Shown: positions 15,146 to 23,358, counted from the first letter of the stretch. The stretch is DNA of 36,407 nt from an uncultured Oscillospiraceae bacterium (GCA_944385665.1 CALWYB010000024.1:1-36407), one strand, 5' to 3'. Notes: generated by a model not told the origin, from the sequence alone. Made by a program: numbers and translations.

Positions 15146-16118
15146 CGAGCTGACACAGTGGGCGAATGACGCGATAAACGCCAATAGCTGGAGGATCAGC
15201 CCGGATCAGGTGCTTTCTGGAGAGAGCGAACGGCTCCTCCTCGAGCTTGCAGCTGAAAATAACCGGCGCCTCCGAGAGACCCAGCAGGAAGCCGCCGAGA
15301 ATAACACCGAGAGACTTCTGAAGCGGCACAGGCTCGAGACGTTGGAGGTCATCGCTGCATACCTCAAGCTCAGGTTTGAACAAAACCGGAAAGGATCCTC
15401 GGCGACGATCGAGTGGCCGGACTGGAGCGACGCAGCCATCCAAGGCGCCAGCATCCCGACGTCGGAGATCGGCAGGCCGCGCGGGCGCGGGATCCCGTTC
15501 CCGTCGATCAACTGCAAGACGATCGGGCAGTCGAGCGCCGGCCGGACGGTCATCGGCAAGGCCGGTATGGTCAATAGGAAGCCGGTCGTCCTCTGCCGCT
15601 GCTCATGCGGCCGCCGCTTCCTTGCCTTCGAGCTCGACGTCATCCGCGGAGGAGCTGAGCGCTGCGGGCCAGACTGCCCGGACGGGAAGCCCAAGCCTCC
15701 CGCTCACAAGCTCCTCGAGGTGTTCCGAAATATGCACGACCGATGCAGCAATCCGCGGCACAAAAACTTTGACAGATACGGGGGACGCGGGATCCGCGTA
15801 TGCCCCGAGTGGAGCAGCTTCGACGCCTTCGCGGAGTGGGCCACTGGCAGCGGCTACGCTGAAGGCTTAACCATAGACCGCATAGACAACGACGGAGACT
15901 ACACCCCGGAAAACTGCCGATGGGCCACCAGATCGGAGCAGAACAACAACCGGAGCACCTGCATCATGGTCGAATATGACGGAAAGAAAATGACCCTGAA
16001 GCAGGCAGCAGCGGCGGCCGGCCTCCCATATCAGGCGCTGCGGCAGCGTTATCGGGCCAAAGGGGAGCAGGATCTGTTCAGGCCGATACAGAAGCGGAAG
16101 AGGGTGAACAGAAAATGA
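15054..16118 (+). CDS. YGGRGI/HNH-like mobile-element protein, possible fusion
   Basis: 354 aa. The C-terminal part (about 218-340) has RNMHDRCSNP, YGGRGIRVCPEW (242-253), TIDRIDNDGDYTPENCRWAT (first residue T273) and SEQNNNRS. This pattern occurs in phage HNH-like or AP2-associated homing-type proteins. It is followed by an HTH-like segment (LKQAAAAAGLPYQALRQRY). A Cys cluster C181, C183, C185, C204, C208 suggests a zinc finger. Residues 1-110 are a charged helical region of unknown role, perhaps from another gene. AGGAGGTGA sits 7 nt before the ATG although this lies inside the preceding gene. Nuclease activity is not proven. Confidence 0.7.
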   Translation: MQAISEILTGIQTPAETGAGASSRPMMDGYNELTQWANDAINANSWRISPDQVLSGESERLLLELAAENNRRLRETQQEAAENNTERLLKRHRLETLEVIAAYLKLRFEQNRKGSSATIEWPDWSDAAIQGASIPTSEIGRPRGRGIPFPSINCKTIGQSSAGRTVIGKAGMVNRKPVVLCRCSCGRRFLAFELDVIRGGAERCGPDCPDGKPKPPAHKLLEVFRNMHDRCSNPRHKNFDRYGGRGIRVCPEWSSFDAFAEWATGSGYAEGLTIDRIDNDGDYTPENCRWATRSEQNNNRSTCIMVEYDGKKMTLKQAAAAAGLPYQALRQRYRAKGEQDLFRPIQKRKRVNRK

Positions 16119-16312
16119 GCTATTACCATGTTTGCCCAAACTGCGGCAGCCACCTCGACCCCGGTGAGCGCTGTGACTGTAAAACTTCCGAGAAGCCAAG
16201 CGATCATCGGCGGGCTGACTATTGGGCAAGGGACTCCCCCCCTGTCCCCGCCTTCTGCACCACGATAGGAAGGCGGCAGAGTATGCCGGAAAGACACAAA
16301 GCCAAAGTATAG
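16115..16312 (+). CDS. Small zinc-ribbon protein of the element
   Basis: 65 aa. The N terminus MSYYHVCPNCGSHLDPGERC with DC next gives a CxxC plus CxC zinc-binding pair, a common small-protein type in clostridial phages and conjugative elements. Its ATGA overlaps the upstream stop by 4 bp. The C-terminal half has no recognisable pattern and could be read-through into sequence joined after a deletion. Confidence 0.65.
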   Translation: MSYYHVCPNCGSHLDPGERCDCKTSEKPSDHRRADYWARDSPPVPAFCTTIGRRQSMPERHKAKV

Positions 16313-16345
16313 AAAAACAGAACAAAAACCAAAGGAGGCAACATC

Positions 16346-16651
16346 ATGAGCATTATTAAAGCCAATATTCCCGGCGATGAGTGGATCAACGCAAAAGCCG
16401 GCGAGAATGTCATCGAGAAGCTCGGGTATGAGAGATTGAGCTGGATCCGTGTGGTCACGGAAGGCCCCGTAGACCTGACGATCAAAACGCAGGCGGGAGA
16501 TGACAGCCGCACGACCGAGAAGGATCCCGATTACAACTGCTTCGCAACGGAAAAAACCGCGCAGTATTCTAACCCGTCCGGGACGTTCGGCAGCATTATC
16601 GGCCTTGTGTTCGACGAGGACACCCGTGCGCGCATTTACTACCAAGGGTAA
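16346..16651 (+). CDS. Unknown 101-aa protein upstream of the Thr-rich surface protein
   Basis: 101 aa, acidic, no signal peptide or membrane segment, predicted beta-rich (WIRVVTEGPVDLTIKTQ, TFGSIIGLVFDEDTRARIYY). I do not recognise it. AAAGGAGG lies 8 nt before the ATG. The stop is 12 bp before the start of the 497-aa protein, so the two are almost certainly co-transcribed. It is either the last gene of the mobile element or the first of the surface-protein cassette; the latter seems likelier because of the tight spacing. Confidence 0.7.
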   Translation: MSIIKANIPGDEWINAKAGENVIEKLGYERLSWIRVVTEGPVDLTIKTQAGDDSRTTEKDPDYNCFATEKTAQYSNPSGTFGSIIGLVFDEDTRARIYYQG

Positions 16652-16663
16652 GGAGGAGATACC

Positions 16664-18157
16664 ATGCAAGAATTGAGCAGGCTGGAACACATGAGCAAAG
16701 AGCAGCGCGAGGCGTACATCCTCGCCATGAAGCCGCCGGCTACTGCCACCGAGGAAGATCGTCAGCGCTTCGAGCTGCTGCGCCAGATTGCACTCGGCAG
16801 GAAGCTGACCGACGCAGAAAGGGAGGCTATGGCATTCAATTTCGGCCTTGCCAACGACTATAACGTATTTGTCTTTGGCAACATGAATATGAGCAACACC
16901 GATGCAGAAGGCCGGGTTGCGGTGGGGGGCAATGCCACCCTGAGCAACTACGGCGTTGGCGCCGGCATTCTTCCGCTGCCGCCTGCCAACACCGATCCGT
17001 CCTTTGTGGTCGATGGCAATATCAATGTTACCGCAGGCTTCAACGCCAGCGGCAACACGGTAATCAACCCCAGCAGTACGGTTATCAACTACACCATGGG
17101 CAACCCCAACGGTCTTTTTATCGTTGGAACCCCCATTGACTTTACCGAGGCGGAGCGGTATTTGAAGTGCGCCTCCAATTTCTGGGGCGCCCTGGCTCCC
17201 AACGGCACCGGCGAGGTGGTGTTCAATCAGCTGAATCTGACCGGCAGCGACGAGACGCTGAACATTTTCTCCCTGGACAGCGGCAACCTCTATGGTACCG
17301 GGATTTCTCTGGCACAGCTCAATGGTATCAATATCATTGCCCCCTTAAACTCCACCATTCTCATCAACGTGAATGGCACCGCCATTCAGTACGGCAGCTA
17401 CCAGATCTTCCGCAATGGGACGGCAGCCACCAGAGAAAATGCCCGGCGGATTTTGTGGAACTTCCCCCAGGCACTGACCTGGTCCAACAGCACCACCGCC
17501 ATATACGGCTCGGTGCTGGCTCCGTTTGCCGCGGCAAACACTACGTTCAGCCAGATCAACGGCAATATTATCTTTGACAGCTTTACGGGCAATTCCGAAA
17601 GCCACAATGAGCTGTTTATCGGCGAGCTGCCGGAGGCCACTGCCTGCCTGCTGACCACGTCCAGCACCACCAGCACCACTACCACCAGCAGCACTACCAC
17701 CACCAGCAGCACTACTACCACCAGCAGTACGACTACTACCAGCAGTACCACCACTACCAGCAGCACTACCACCAGCAGTACCACCACTACCAGCAGCACT
17801 ACCACCAGCAGTACCACCACAACCAGCAGCACGACTACTACCACCAGCACGACGACGACCACATCCACGACAACGACATCTACCACCACCACCCAAGCTC
17901 CGGTGCCCCGCAGCCAGGCAATTACCGATCTGCTCGTTTCGGTTGCCTTGCAGCAGGCGGCCCTGTCCCATATTCTCAACGCGGAGGGGGAGAAGGTGCA
18001 GAAGATCCTCTCCTTTGACCAGCTGACGCCGGAGACTGTTTTGCGCACCAATCAGTCTGTCGAGTCCATGGTCAACAGCATTTCCAATCTGGAACAGGTT
18101 CTGGTCGATAAGATCTCTTTGTTTGGCGGATGCATTTGCGACGACAGCAAGCCATAA
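16664..18157 (+). CDS. Choice-of-anchor-A protein with Thr/Ser repeat, no signal peptide
   Basis: 497 aa. Residues 1-55 are charged and helical with no signal sequence. Residues about 56-320 match the choice-of-anchor-A adhesin fold (AFNFGLANDYNVFVFGNMNM, GRVAVGGNATLSNYGVG, WNFPQALTWSNSTTAIYGSVLAPFA). Residues about 326-410 are almost pure Thr/Ser in TTTTSS units. Residues 414-497 form a helical domain (LLVSVALQQAALSHILNAEG, EKVQKIL, ISNLEQVLVDKISLFGG) resembling the C-terminal domain of collagen-like spore-surface proteins of Firmicutes. AAGGAGGAG precedes the ATG. A surface protein lacking a signal peptide fits assembly onto spores from the mother-cell cytosol. It is followed by a glycosyltransferase. 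Confidence 0.8.
   Translation: MQELSRLEHMSKEQREAYILAMKPPATATEEDRQRFELLRQIALGRKLTDAEREAMAFNFGLANDYNVFVFGNMNMSNTDAEGRVAVGGNATLSNYGVGAGILPLPPANTDPSFVVDGNINVTAGFNASGNTVINPSSTVINYTMGNPNGLFIVGTPIDFTEAERYLKCASNFWGALAPNGTGEVVFNQLNLTGSDETLNIFSLDSGNLYGTGISLAQLNGINIIAPLNSTILINVNGTAIQYGSYQIFRNGTAATRENARRILWNFPQALTWSNSTTAIYGSVLAPFAAANTTFSQINGNIIFDSFTGNSESHNELFIGELPEATACLLTTSSTTSTTTTSSTTTTSSTTTTSSTTTTSSTTTTSSTTTSSTTTTSSTTTSSTTTTSSTTTTTSTTTTTSTTTTSTTTTQAPVPRSQAITDLLVSVALQQAALSHILNAEGEKVQKILSFDQLTPETVLRTNQSVESMVNSISNLEQVLVDKISLFGGCICDDSKP
17640..17893 (+). repeat. Degenerate ACC/AGC codon repeat coding for a Thr/Ser stalk
   Basis: About 84 codons, nearly all Thr (ACC/ACT/ACG/ACA) or Ser (AGC/AGT/TCC), mostly as a six-residue TTTTSS or five-residue TTTSS unit. 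Third-base variation breaks up the DNA repeat while the protein repeat is kept. Such tracts are typical O-glycosylation targets and may vary in length by slippage or recombination. Confidence 0.95.
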
Positions 18158-18164
18158 ACTGAGC

Positions 18165-18192
18165 ATGGCGCAGCAGAGCTCTGCTGCGCCAT
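18165..18192 (+). repeat. Perfect 28-bp palindrome between the Thr-rich gene and the glycosyltransferase
   Basis: ATGGCGCAGCAGAG joined directly to its reverse complement, 8 bp after the stop. No T-run follows, so it is more likely a partial terminator, mRNA-stabilising hairpin or attenuator than a full terminator. Confidence 0.85.
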
Positions 18193-18220
18193 CTACTTAG
18201 AAGGAAAGTGAGAATTCAGC

Positions 18221-19510
18221 ATGAAAGTTGCTATTCTGACCATGTTTTCTGGTTTATCTACCACCTATTCACTGGTCAATGTCGTGGCGGACCAGATCAA
18301 AATGCTGTTGGAGGCCCAAGTGGAGCTGAAGGTCCTGGTAAGTGAGACTTGTCCGGATGAAGAGCGCTGGGACGTGTTCCTGGACCCGCGGCTGGAATGG
18401 GTCAAGATCACCAATACCTGCCGCGGCGAGCCTATCGTGTGGCACGACTATTCCGCTCCCACAGGCACGGTGCACAAGGAGTTTTACGAGCAGGCAGCGT
18501 GCATTGCCCAGGACTATGTCCGGCATCTCCAGGATGTAGATGTGTGTATCATGCATGACATTCTCTATCAGGGGTGGCATCTGGTCCACAATGTCGCCAT
18601 CCGTCAGGCGCAGAAATCGCTGCCGGGGGTGCGGTTTTTGGCCTTTACTCACTCTTTGCCGGTAAACCGGCCGCAGAAGATAGAGGAGCCCTTTTCTGCC
18701 CGCTTTACGCCCATGCCCAATACCCGCTTTGTCTATCCCACCTATTCCGGGCTGGAGGCCTTGGCCCGACAGTATGATGTGCCTCAGGGCAGCTGTGCAG
18801 TGGTCTACAACAGTCTGCCCCTGTTGGAGATCCTCAGCCGGGATGTACAGCAGGTGGTGGACCGCGCAGACCTGCTGAATGCGGACATTCTGGTGGTCTA
18901 TCCCGGACGGCTTACGCCGGGCAAGCGGTTTGAGAAGGTTGCGGCCCTGGCAGGGGCCATCCAGCGTAAAACAGAGCAGAGTACCAAGGTGATCTTCTGC
19001 GACTTTCCCTGTGCGGATATCCCCAGTGAGATCTACAAGCGCACCATCCGAACGGAGGGAATGAAGTTTGGCCTGGAAACAGACGGACTGCTCTTTACCT
19101 CCGACCTTGGATACGAGCAGGGGTTTCCCAGGCGTGGAGTGTTTGAGCTGTTTGGGCTGTCCAACCTGTATCTCTGCCCCTCCTACTCGGAGTCCTTCGG
19201 GTTGACGGTGCTGGAGGCGGCCAGCCGCGGGAACTTCCTGGTGCTCAATGAGGCGGTGCCTGCCCTGAAGGAGCTGGGAGACCGCTTAGGCGCCTATTTT
19301 ATGCGGTGGGACGGGCGGAATTTCGGCTACGACACCCATGAAAAGTATGTCCCGTCCGAACAGGCGTATTATGAGGAACATGGCGGAATCATTGTCAACC
19401 TGATGCGGGAGGACCATAGCCTGCGGGCGAAGACCATGGTACGCACCAAATATCACGGAGCCTGGATCTGCCGCAATCAGCTGATGCCGCTGTTGACGGG
19501 CATGGCGTGA
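18221..19510 (+). CDS. GT4-family glycosyltransferase
   Basis: 429 aa, soluble, GT-B fold. The N-terminal MKVAILTMFSGLSTTYSLVN is the first Rossmann strand-turn. VVYPGRLTPGKRFEKV begins the donor domain, and LCPSYSESFGLTVLEAASRG carries the EX7E motif of retaining GT4 enzymes. It transfers a sugar from a nucleotide-sugar; the acceptor is unknown. It lies 63 bp downstream of the Thr/Ser-rich protein on the same strand, so glycosylation of that repeat is a reasonable inference. The RBS AGAAGGA is 14 nt from the ATG, longer than usual, so expression may be low or depend on folding of the upstream palindrome. Confidence 0.82.
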   Translation: MKVAILTMFSGLSTTYSLVNVVADQIKMLLEAQVELKVLVSETCPDEERWDVFLDPRLEWVKITNTCRGEPIVWHDYSAPTGTVHKEFYEQAACIAQDYVRHLQDVDVCIMHDILYQGWHLVHNVAIRQAQKSLPGVRFLAFTHSLPVNRPQKIEEPFSARFTPMPNTRFVYPTYSGLEALARQYDVPQGSCAVVYNSLPLLEILSRDVQQVVDRADLLNADILVVYPGRLTPGKRFEKVAALAGAIQRKTEQSTKVIFCDFPCADIPSEIYKRTIRTEGMKFGLETDGLLFTSDLGYEQGFPRRGVFELFGLSNLYLCPSYSESFGLTVLEAASRGNFLVLNEAVPALKELGDRLGAYFMRWDGRNFGYDTHEKYVPSEQAYYEEHGGIIVNLMREDHSLRAKTMVRTKYHGAWICRNQLMPLLTGMA

Positions 19511-19556
19511 CAATGGAGGAGCGCTCCCGTGGAGCGTCCTGGAAAGCCAAAGGGAA

Positions 19557-19598
19557 AACACAACCCCCGCTGATCGTCCGATCAGCGGGGGCTGTGTT
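19557..19598. terminator. Terminator between convergent glycosyltransferase gene and sugar-acid operon
   Basis: A 19-bp stem AACACAACCCCCGCTGATC/GATCAGCGGGGGCTGTGTT with loop GTCC. One position is an A-C mismatch on plus but a G-U pair on minus, so it fits better as the end of the minus-strand operon. Confidence 0.85.
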
Positions 19599-19616
19599 AG
19601 AAAAGGAATGGATGGA

Positions 19617-20390
19617 TTATTTTACAAGGTAGCCGCCGTCTACGGGGATGATGGCGCCGCCCAGATAGTCGCTGGCGTGGGAGGCCAGGAAGATGCAGGT
19701 GCCCTTCATGTCATCGCCGGTGCCCCAGCGTCCGGCGGGGATGCGGTCGGTGATCTGCTGGTAGCGCTCGGGATTCGCTTCCTGGGTCAAAGCGGCGTTC
19801 ATATCGGTGGCCATGTAGCCGGGAGCGATGGCATTGACATTGATGCCACGCTTGATCCAGTCGTTGCTCATCTCCTTGGTCATCTGGGTCACGCCGCCCT
19901 TGGCCGCGCTGTAAGCGGGCACGGTCTGGCCGCCGAACCAGGACACCATGGAGGCGATGTTGATGATCTTGCCGTAGCCCTTGGGCAGCATAACCTTGGC
20001 CGCCTCCTGGTCCAGGATAAAGACCGAGTTGAGGTTGACGTTGATAACGTCATCCCAGTCGGACAGGGGGAACTCCTCGGCGCTGTGGCGTCTCTGGATG
20101 CCGTGGGCCACCACCAGAATGTCCAGATCGCCGCCCAGCTCAGCCAGAGCGGCCTGGAACACCCGGTAGACCTCTTCCCGCACGGACATGTCGCCGTGGA
20201 CGCCGTGGCAGGCAAAGCCCTTGGCCTGGAACTTGGCCAGGGCGGCGGAGACGCTCTTTTCGCTGGAGCCCACGATGCACACCTCGCAGCCGGCCTCCAT
20301 CAGGCCCTCTGCCATGCCGAAGCCCAGACCCCGGGTGCCGCCGGTGACGATGGCTTTCTTTCCGGTAATATCAAACAGATTGTGAATCAT
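19617..20390 (-). CDS. SDR oxidoreductase, KduD-like
   Basis: 257 aa short-chain dehydrogenase. Cofactor loop TGGTRGLG (16-23), N119 in NVNLNS, S147, Y160 and K164 form the catalytic set. AHGIQRRHSAEEFPLSDWDD matches the KduD/gluconate 5-dehydrogenase region with the double Arg. C-terminal PVDGGYLVK is usual. Likely NAD(P)-linked interconversion of a keto-deoxy sugar acid or aldonate. Last gene of the operon; AGGAGG is 7 nt before the ATG. The exact substrate is not fixed. Confidence 0.85.
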   Translation of the reverse strand: MIHNLFDITGKKAIVTGGTRGLGFGMAEGLMEAGCEVCIVGSSEKSVSAALAKFQAKGFACHGVHGDMSVREEVYRVFQAALAELGGDLDILVVAHGIQRRHSAEEFPLSDWDDVINVNLNSVFILDQEAAKVMLPKGYGKIINIASMVSWFGGQTVPAYSAAKGGVTQMTKEMSNDWIKRGINVNAIAPGYMATDMNAALTQEANPERYQQITDRIPAGRWGTGDDMKGTCIFLASHASDYLGGAIIPVDGGYLVK

Positions 20391-20426
20391 ATTGTTCTCC
20401 TCCTGTGGATCAAACCACGATGTAAA

Positions 20427-21467
20427 TTAGTCAAACAGAATGACCATTTTCTTTGCGGAGTCGTCAGGGTGATCCATGAGATAGAAGACCTTGTCGATCT
20501 GGCTGAAAGGAATGAAGGTGGTGGCGATGCCCTTGGTGTTGTACTCGCCCTTCTCCATCCGGGCGATGGTGGGCTCAAAGGCATTCTGAGATATCCGGGA
20601 ACCGATGACGTCCAGCTCCCGCTGGTTGATCATGGCCTGGGTGATCTTCTCCGGCTGGGTGCAGAAGCCCATGGGGACCATGCGGGCGGCGTTGCACAGG
20701 ATGCCGGGCTGGAGGCACAGAGTGAGGGAGCCGGGGAAGCAGGCGGCGTCAAAGGCGACGGTGCAGCCGTGGCCGTGGGTGATCTCCTGGACGCGGGAGA
20801 CGATGTCTTCGGTCTTGGAGTTAATGGTATAGTCCGCGCCGTAGCCTTTGGCACGCTCCAGAGAGGTGTCGCTCACGTCGCAGCAGATCACGGTCTTGCA
20901 GCCCTTGGCCTTGCAGGTCTGGAGGATGATGGAACCGATGGTGCCCATGCCCAGAATGAAGACCACGTCGTCCTCCACCACACGGCCGCGGCCGGTGCAG
21001 TGAGAGCCGATGGCGTAGGGCTCTACCAGAGCGGCGTCCTCCCACTTGACCTCATCAGAGATCTTGTAGACCTCCTTGGCGGGGGCGATGAAATACTCTC
21101 TCCAGCCGCCGTCCACGCCGGAGCCCCGCACCCGCACATTTTCACACACGTTCTTGCGGCCGTGGGTGCACTGATAGCAGGTGCCGCAGGTGGAGATCAG
21201 GTCCACGATCACGTGGTCGCCCACCTTCACATTGGTCACATTGGCGCCCACCTCAGCCACGATGCCGGCGTTCTCATGGCCGGGGATGCGGGGGTAGGTG
21301 GAGCAGGGGTTCAGACCGTGATAGAGGTGGTGGTCGCTGCCGCACACGCCGGCGGACTTCATCTTGATCAGCACGTCATCCGGGCTGGTCAGCTGAGGGA
21401 TGGGGACCTCACGGACTTCAGCTTTATGGGGTTCTACAACAACAACTTCCTTCATAGTCCCGTTCAT
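20427..21467 (-). CDS. Zinc-dependent medium-chain dehydrogenase (RspB/LgoD-like)
   Basis: 346 aa. Catalytic zinc ligands lie in AGVCGSDHHLYHG (Cys) and IPGHENAG (His-Glu). The structural zinc site is CGTCYQCTHGRKNVC (four Cys). The Rossmann loop is ILGMGTIGSIILQ. It oxidises a polyol or aldonate with NAD(P). The neighbouring mannonate-dehydratase-like enzyme recalls the E. coli rspA-rspB pair and L-galactonate-type dehydrogenases. The start at 21467 (MNGTMKEV) is preferred because AAGAAGG lies 8 nt upstream; upstream in-frame Met codons at 21506 and 21473 lack good spacing. Confidence 0.87.
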   Translation of the reverse strand: MNGTMKEVVVVEPHKAEVREVPIPQLTSPDDVLIKMKSAGVCGSDHHLYHGLNPCSTYPRIPGHENAGIVAEVGANVTNVKVGDHVIVDLISTCGTCYQCTHGRKNVCENVRVRGSGVDGGWREYFIAPAKEVYKISDEVKWEDAALVEPYAIGSHCTGRGRVVEDDVVFILGMGTIGSIILQTCKAKGCKTVICCDVSDTSLERAKGYGADYTINSKTEDIVSRVQEITHGHGCTVAFDAACFPGSLTLCLQPGILCNAARMVPMGFCTQPEKITQAMINQRELDVIGSRISQNAFEPTIARMEKGEYNTKGIATTFIPFSQIDKVFYLMDHPDDSAKKMVILFD

Positions 21468-21507
21468 AATCATATCCTTCTTTCTTAAATTGCATTGATT
21501 GGTCATA

Positions 21508-21536
21508 CTCCGGGCGGCCGGATGGGCCGCCCGGAG
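21508..21536 (-). promoter_or_regulatory. Intercistronic hairpin between dctM and the zinc dehydrogenase
   Basis: CTCCGGGCGGCC/GGCCGCCCGGAG, a perfect 12-bp GC-rich stem with a 5-nt loop, 6 bp after the dctM stop. No U-tract follows, so mRNA processing or stability control is more likely than termination. Confidence 0.75.
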
Positions 21537-21542
21537 ACAGGG

Positions 21543-22826
21543 TTACTGAAGCAGATTGGGCAGGAAGGTGGACAACACAGGTACGTAAGCAAACAGGAAC
21601 GCACAGAAAATTTCTACCAGCACGAAGGGGATAAGCTGCCGTGCCACCCGGCTCACCGGCTGCTCGCTCAGGCCGCAGGCCACGAACATGGTGGTGCCGA
21701 AGGGAGGGGTAGCCTGGCCCATAGCCAGCAGGAACACGAAGAGCATACCGAAGTGGACAGGGTCCACGCCAAACTCTACCGCAATGGGGGCCAGGATGGG
21801 ACCCAGAATCAGGTTGGTGGCGCCCACTTCCAGGAACATGCCGCAGATGCTCAGCAGGATGATGATCAGCAGCAGGAAGATGTACTTGCTGCTGGCCACC
21901 GCCATAAAGGCCTCGGTGACATATACAGGGATGCGGTAATAGGTGATGAGGTAGCCGAACATCTGAGCGGTAACCACCAGGAACATCAGGTTGGCGGTGG
22001 TGGCAGCGGTGCCCTTGGCGATCTCCCAGATTCCCTTGCAGGTGATCTCGCGGTAGATGGCCAGGCAGACCAGCAGGCCGTAGAACACGGCCACCACAGC
22101 GGACTCGGTGGGGGTGAAGATACCGGCATAGATGCCGCCCATGATGATGATGGGCATCAGCAGAGCCCACACCGCGTTGGCAAAGGATTTCAGGAACCGC
22201 TTGAAGGAGAAACCGGACTCCTTGGGGAAGTGCTCTTTCTTGGCCTTGAAGTAGGCGTAGACGCACAGCATCACGCCGCACAGCACGCCGGGGACGATGC
22301 CGGCCATCAGCAGCTTGGCCACAGAGACGCCGGTAATGTTGCCGTAGATGACGAACACGATAGACGGGGGAATCACGATGCCCAGAGTGCCGCCGATGGC
22401 CTGGACGGCGGCGGAGTAGTCCTCGGGATAGCCGCGCTTGACCATCTCAGGGTACATCAGGCCGCCGATGGCCGCCGTGGTGGCTACGGAAGAGCCGGAA
22501 ATGGCGGCGAAGAAGGTGCAGGCCACGATGGCTACCAGAGAGATGCCGCCGGAGATCCAGCCGACGAAGGAGTCGGCAAAGGAGACCAGCCGCTTGGACA
22601 GGCCGCCTTTGGCCATAATGTCGCCTGCCAGGAAGAAGGCGGGCAGGGCCAACATGGAGAAGTTATCACACCCAGTAAAGATCTTCTGACACAGTACAGA
22701 GAAGGAGAGGGTGGGATCCATCACAATGGAAGCGACGCATGCTGCGCCCAGCGCCCAGGTGATCGGAACACCGGCGAACATCAGGACCAGCAGCACGACA
22801 ATCAGCAATACAGCAGCGGTACTCAT
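21543..22826 (-). CDS. dctM: TRAP transporter large permease DctM
   Basis: 427 aa, about 12 membrane segments. FAGVPITWALGAA, FFLAGDIMAKGGLSKRLV, AAISGSSVATTAAIGGLMYPEMVKRGY and GIVIPPSIVFVIYG are hallmark DctM/IT-superfamily motifs. It forms the Na+-driven transport channel with DctQ, fed by the DctP binding protein. Its ATG overlaps the dctQ stop by 4 bp (ATGA), so translation is coupled. Confidence 0.95.
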   Translation of the reverse strand: MSTAAVLLIVVLLVLMFAGVPITWALGAACVASIVMDPTLSFSVLCQKIFTGCDNFSMLALPAFFLAGDIMAKGGLSKRLVSFADSFVGWISGGISLVAIVACTFFAAISGSSVATTAAIGGLMYPEMVKRGYPEDYSAAVQAIGGTLGIVIPPSIVFVIYGNITGVSVAKLLMAGIVPGVLCGVMLCVYAYFKAKKEHFPKESGFSFKRFLKSFANAVWALLMPIIIMGGIYAGIFTPTESAVVAVFYGLLVCLAIYREITCKGIWEIAKGTAATTANLMFLVVTAQMFGYLITYYRIPVYVTEAFMAVASSKYIFLLLIIILLSICGMFLEVGATNLILGPILAPIAVEFGVDPVHFGMLFVFLLAMGQATPPFGTTMFVACGLSEQPVSRVARQLIPFVLVEIFCAFLFAYVPVLSTFLPNLLQ

Positions 22827-23311
22827 GCATTTTCCTCCTTATCCGAATCAGTAAACAGGCGGATCAGACGGATGACCGTGGCCAACACAGCCAGACCAAA
22901 GCCGATGGCCATAATAATGTACATCACGGACATAGGCACCTGCATAGCGGGGCTCTTCTGGAACTGCCCGATCTGAATCATGGGGAAGGTGCTGTAGAAG
23001 AACATGCAGGCCACGACGATCCCGATGATTTCACGGATCACACACAGGACCTTTTTCACGCCATTGGGAATAAAGCTGTCAATCATATCAATGTTGACCA
23101 TCATGTTTTGGGAAATACCAATGTTGATGCCCAGCAGGATCATGGTAACAAAGAGATAACGCGAGGCCTCCTCGGACCAGGGAATGCTCAGGCTGATTCC
23201 ACGGCCCACCGTCTGTACCAGAATGATCACCATAATGATCATCATTACGGCGGCAATCAGGTTATTGATCAAGCCTTGAATTTTATCCACTGCTTTTAAA
23301 ATCATGCGCAT
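22823..23311 (-). CDS. dctQ: TRAP transporter small permease DctQ
   Basis: 162 aa with four membrane helices. GRGISLSIPWSEEASRYLFVT and the MVNIDMI segment are typical of DctQ. Small subunit of the TRAP transporter. The start at 23311 is preferred because GGGAGG is 7 nt upstream; in-frame Met codons at 23317, 23326 and 23329 overlap or precede that RBS. Confidence 0.93.
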   Translation of the reverse strand: MRMILKAVDKIQGLINNLIAAVMMIIMVIILVQTVGRGISLSIPWSEEASRYLFVTMILLGINIGISQNMMVNIDMIDSFIPNGVKKVLCVIREIIGIVVACMFFYSTFPMIQIGQFQKSPAMQVPMSVMYIIMAIGFGLAVLATVIRLIRLFTDSDKEENA

Positions 23312-23358
23312 TTTCATTCCTCCCATCAAAAAAGCAGTATCGATTGATCGCTTTGGCA

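Noticed and set aside
15054-16118. Reading the YGGRGI protein as an IscB/Cas9-related nuclease paired with the structured RNA
   Set aside because: No RuvC motifs, no bridge-helix-like Arg-rich segment and no fixed adjacency to the RNA (four genes apart); only a loose HNH-like pattern is present.
17640-17893. CRISPR-like or tandem DNA repeat array
   Set aside because: The repeat is at codon level only (Thr/Ser), has no spacers of constant length, and lies inside an open reading frame.
19608-21488. 626-codon plus-strand open frame
   Set aside because: Antisense to the SDR and zinc dehydrogenase genes, which have full motif sets; Gly/His/Val/Ala-rich nonsense typical of antisense frames.
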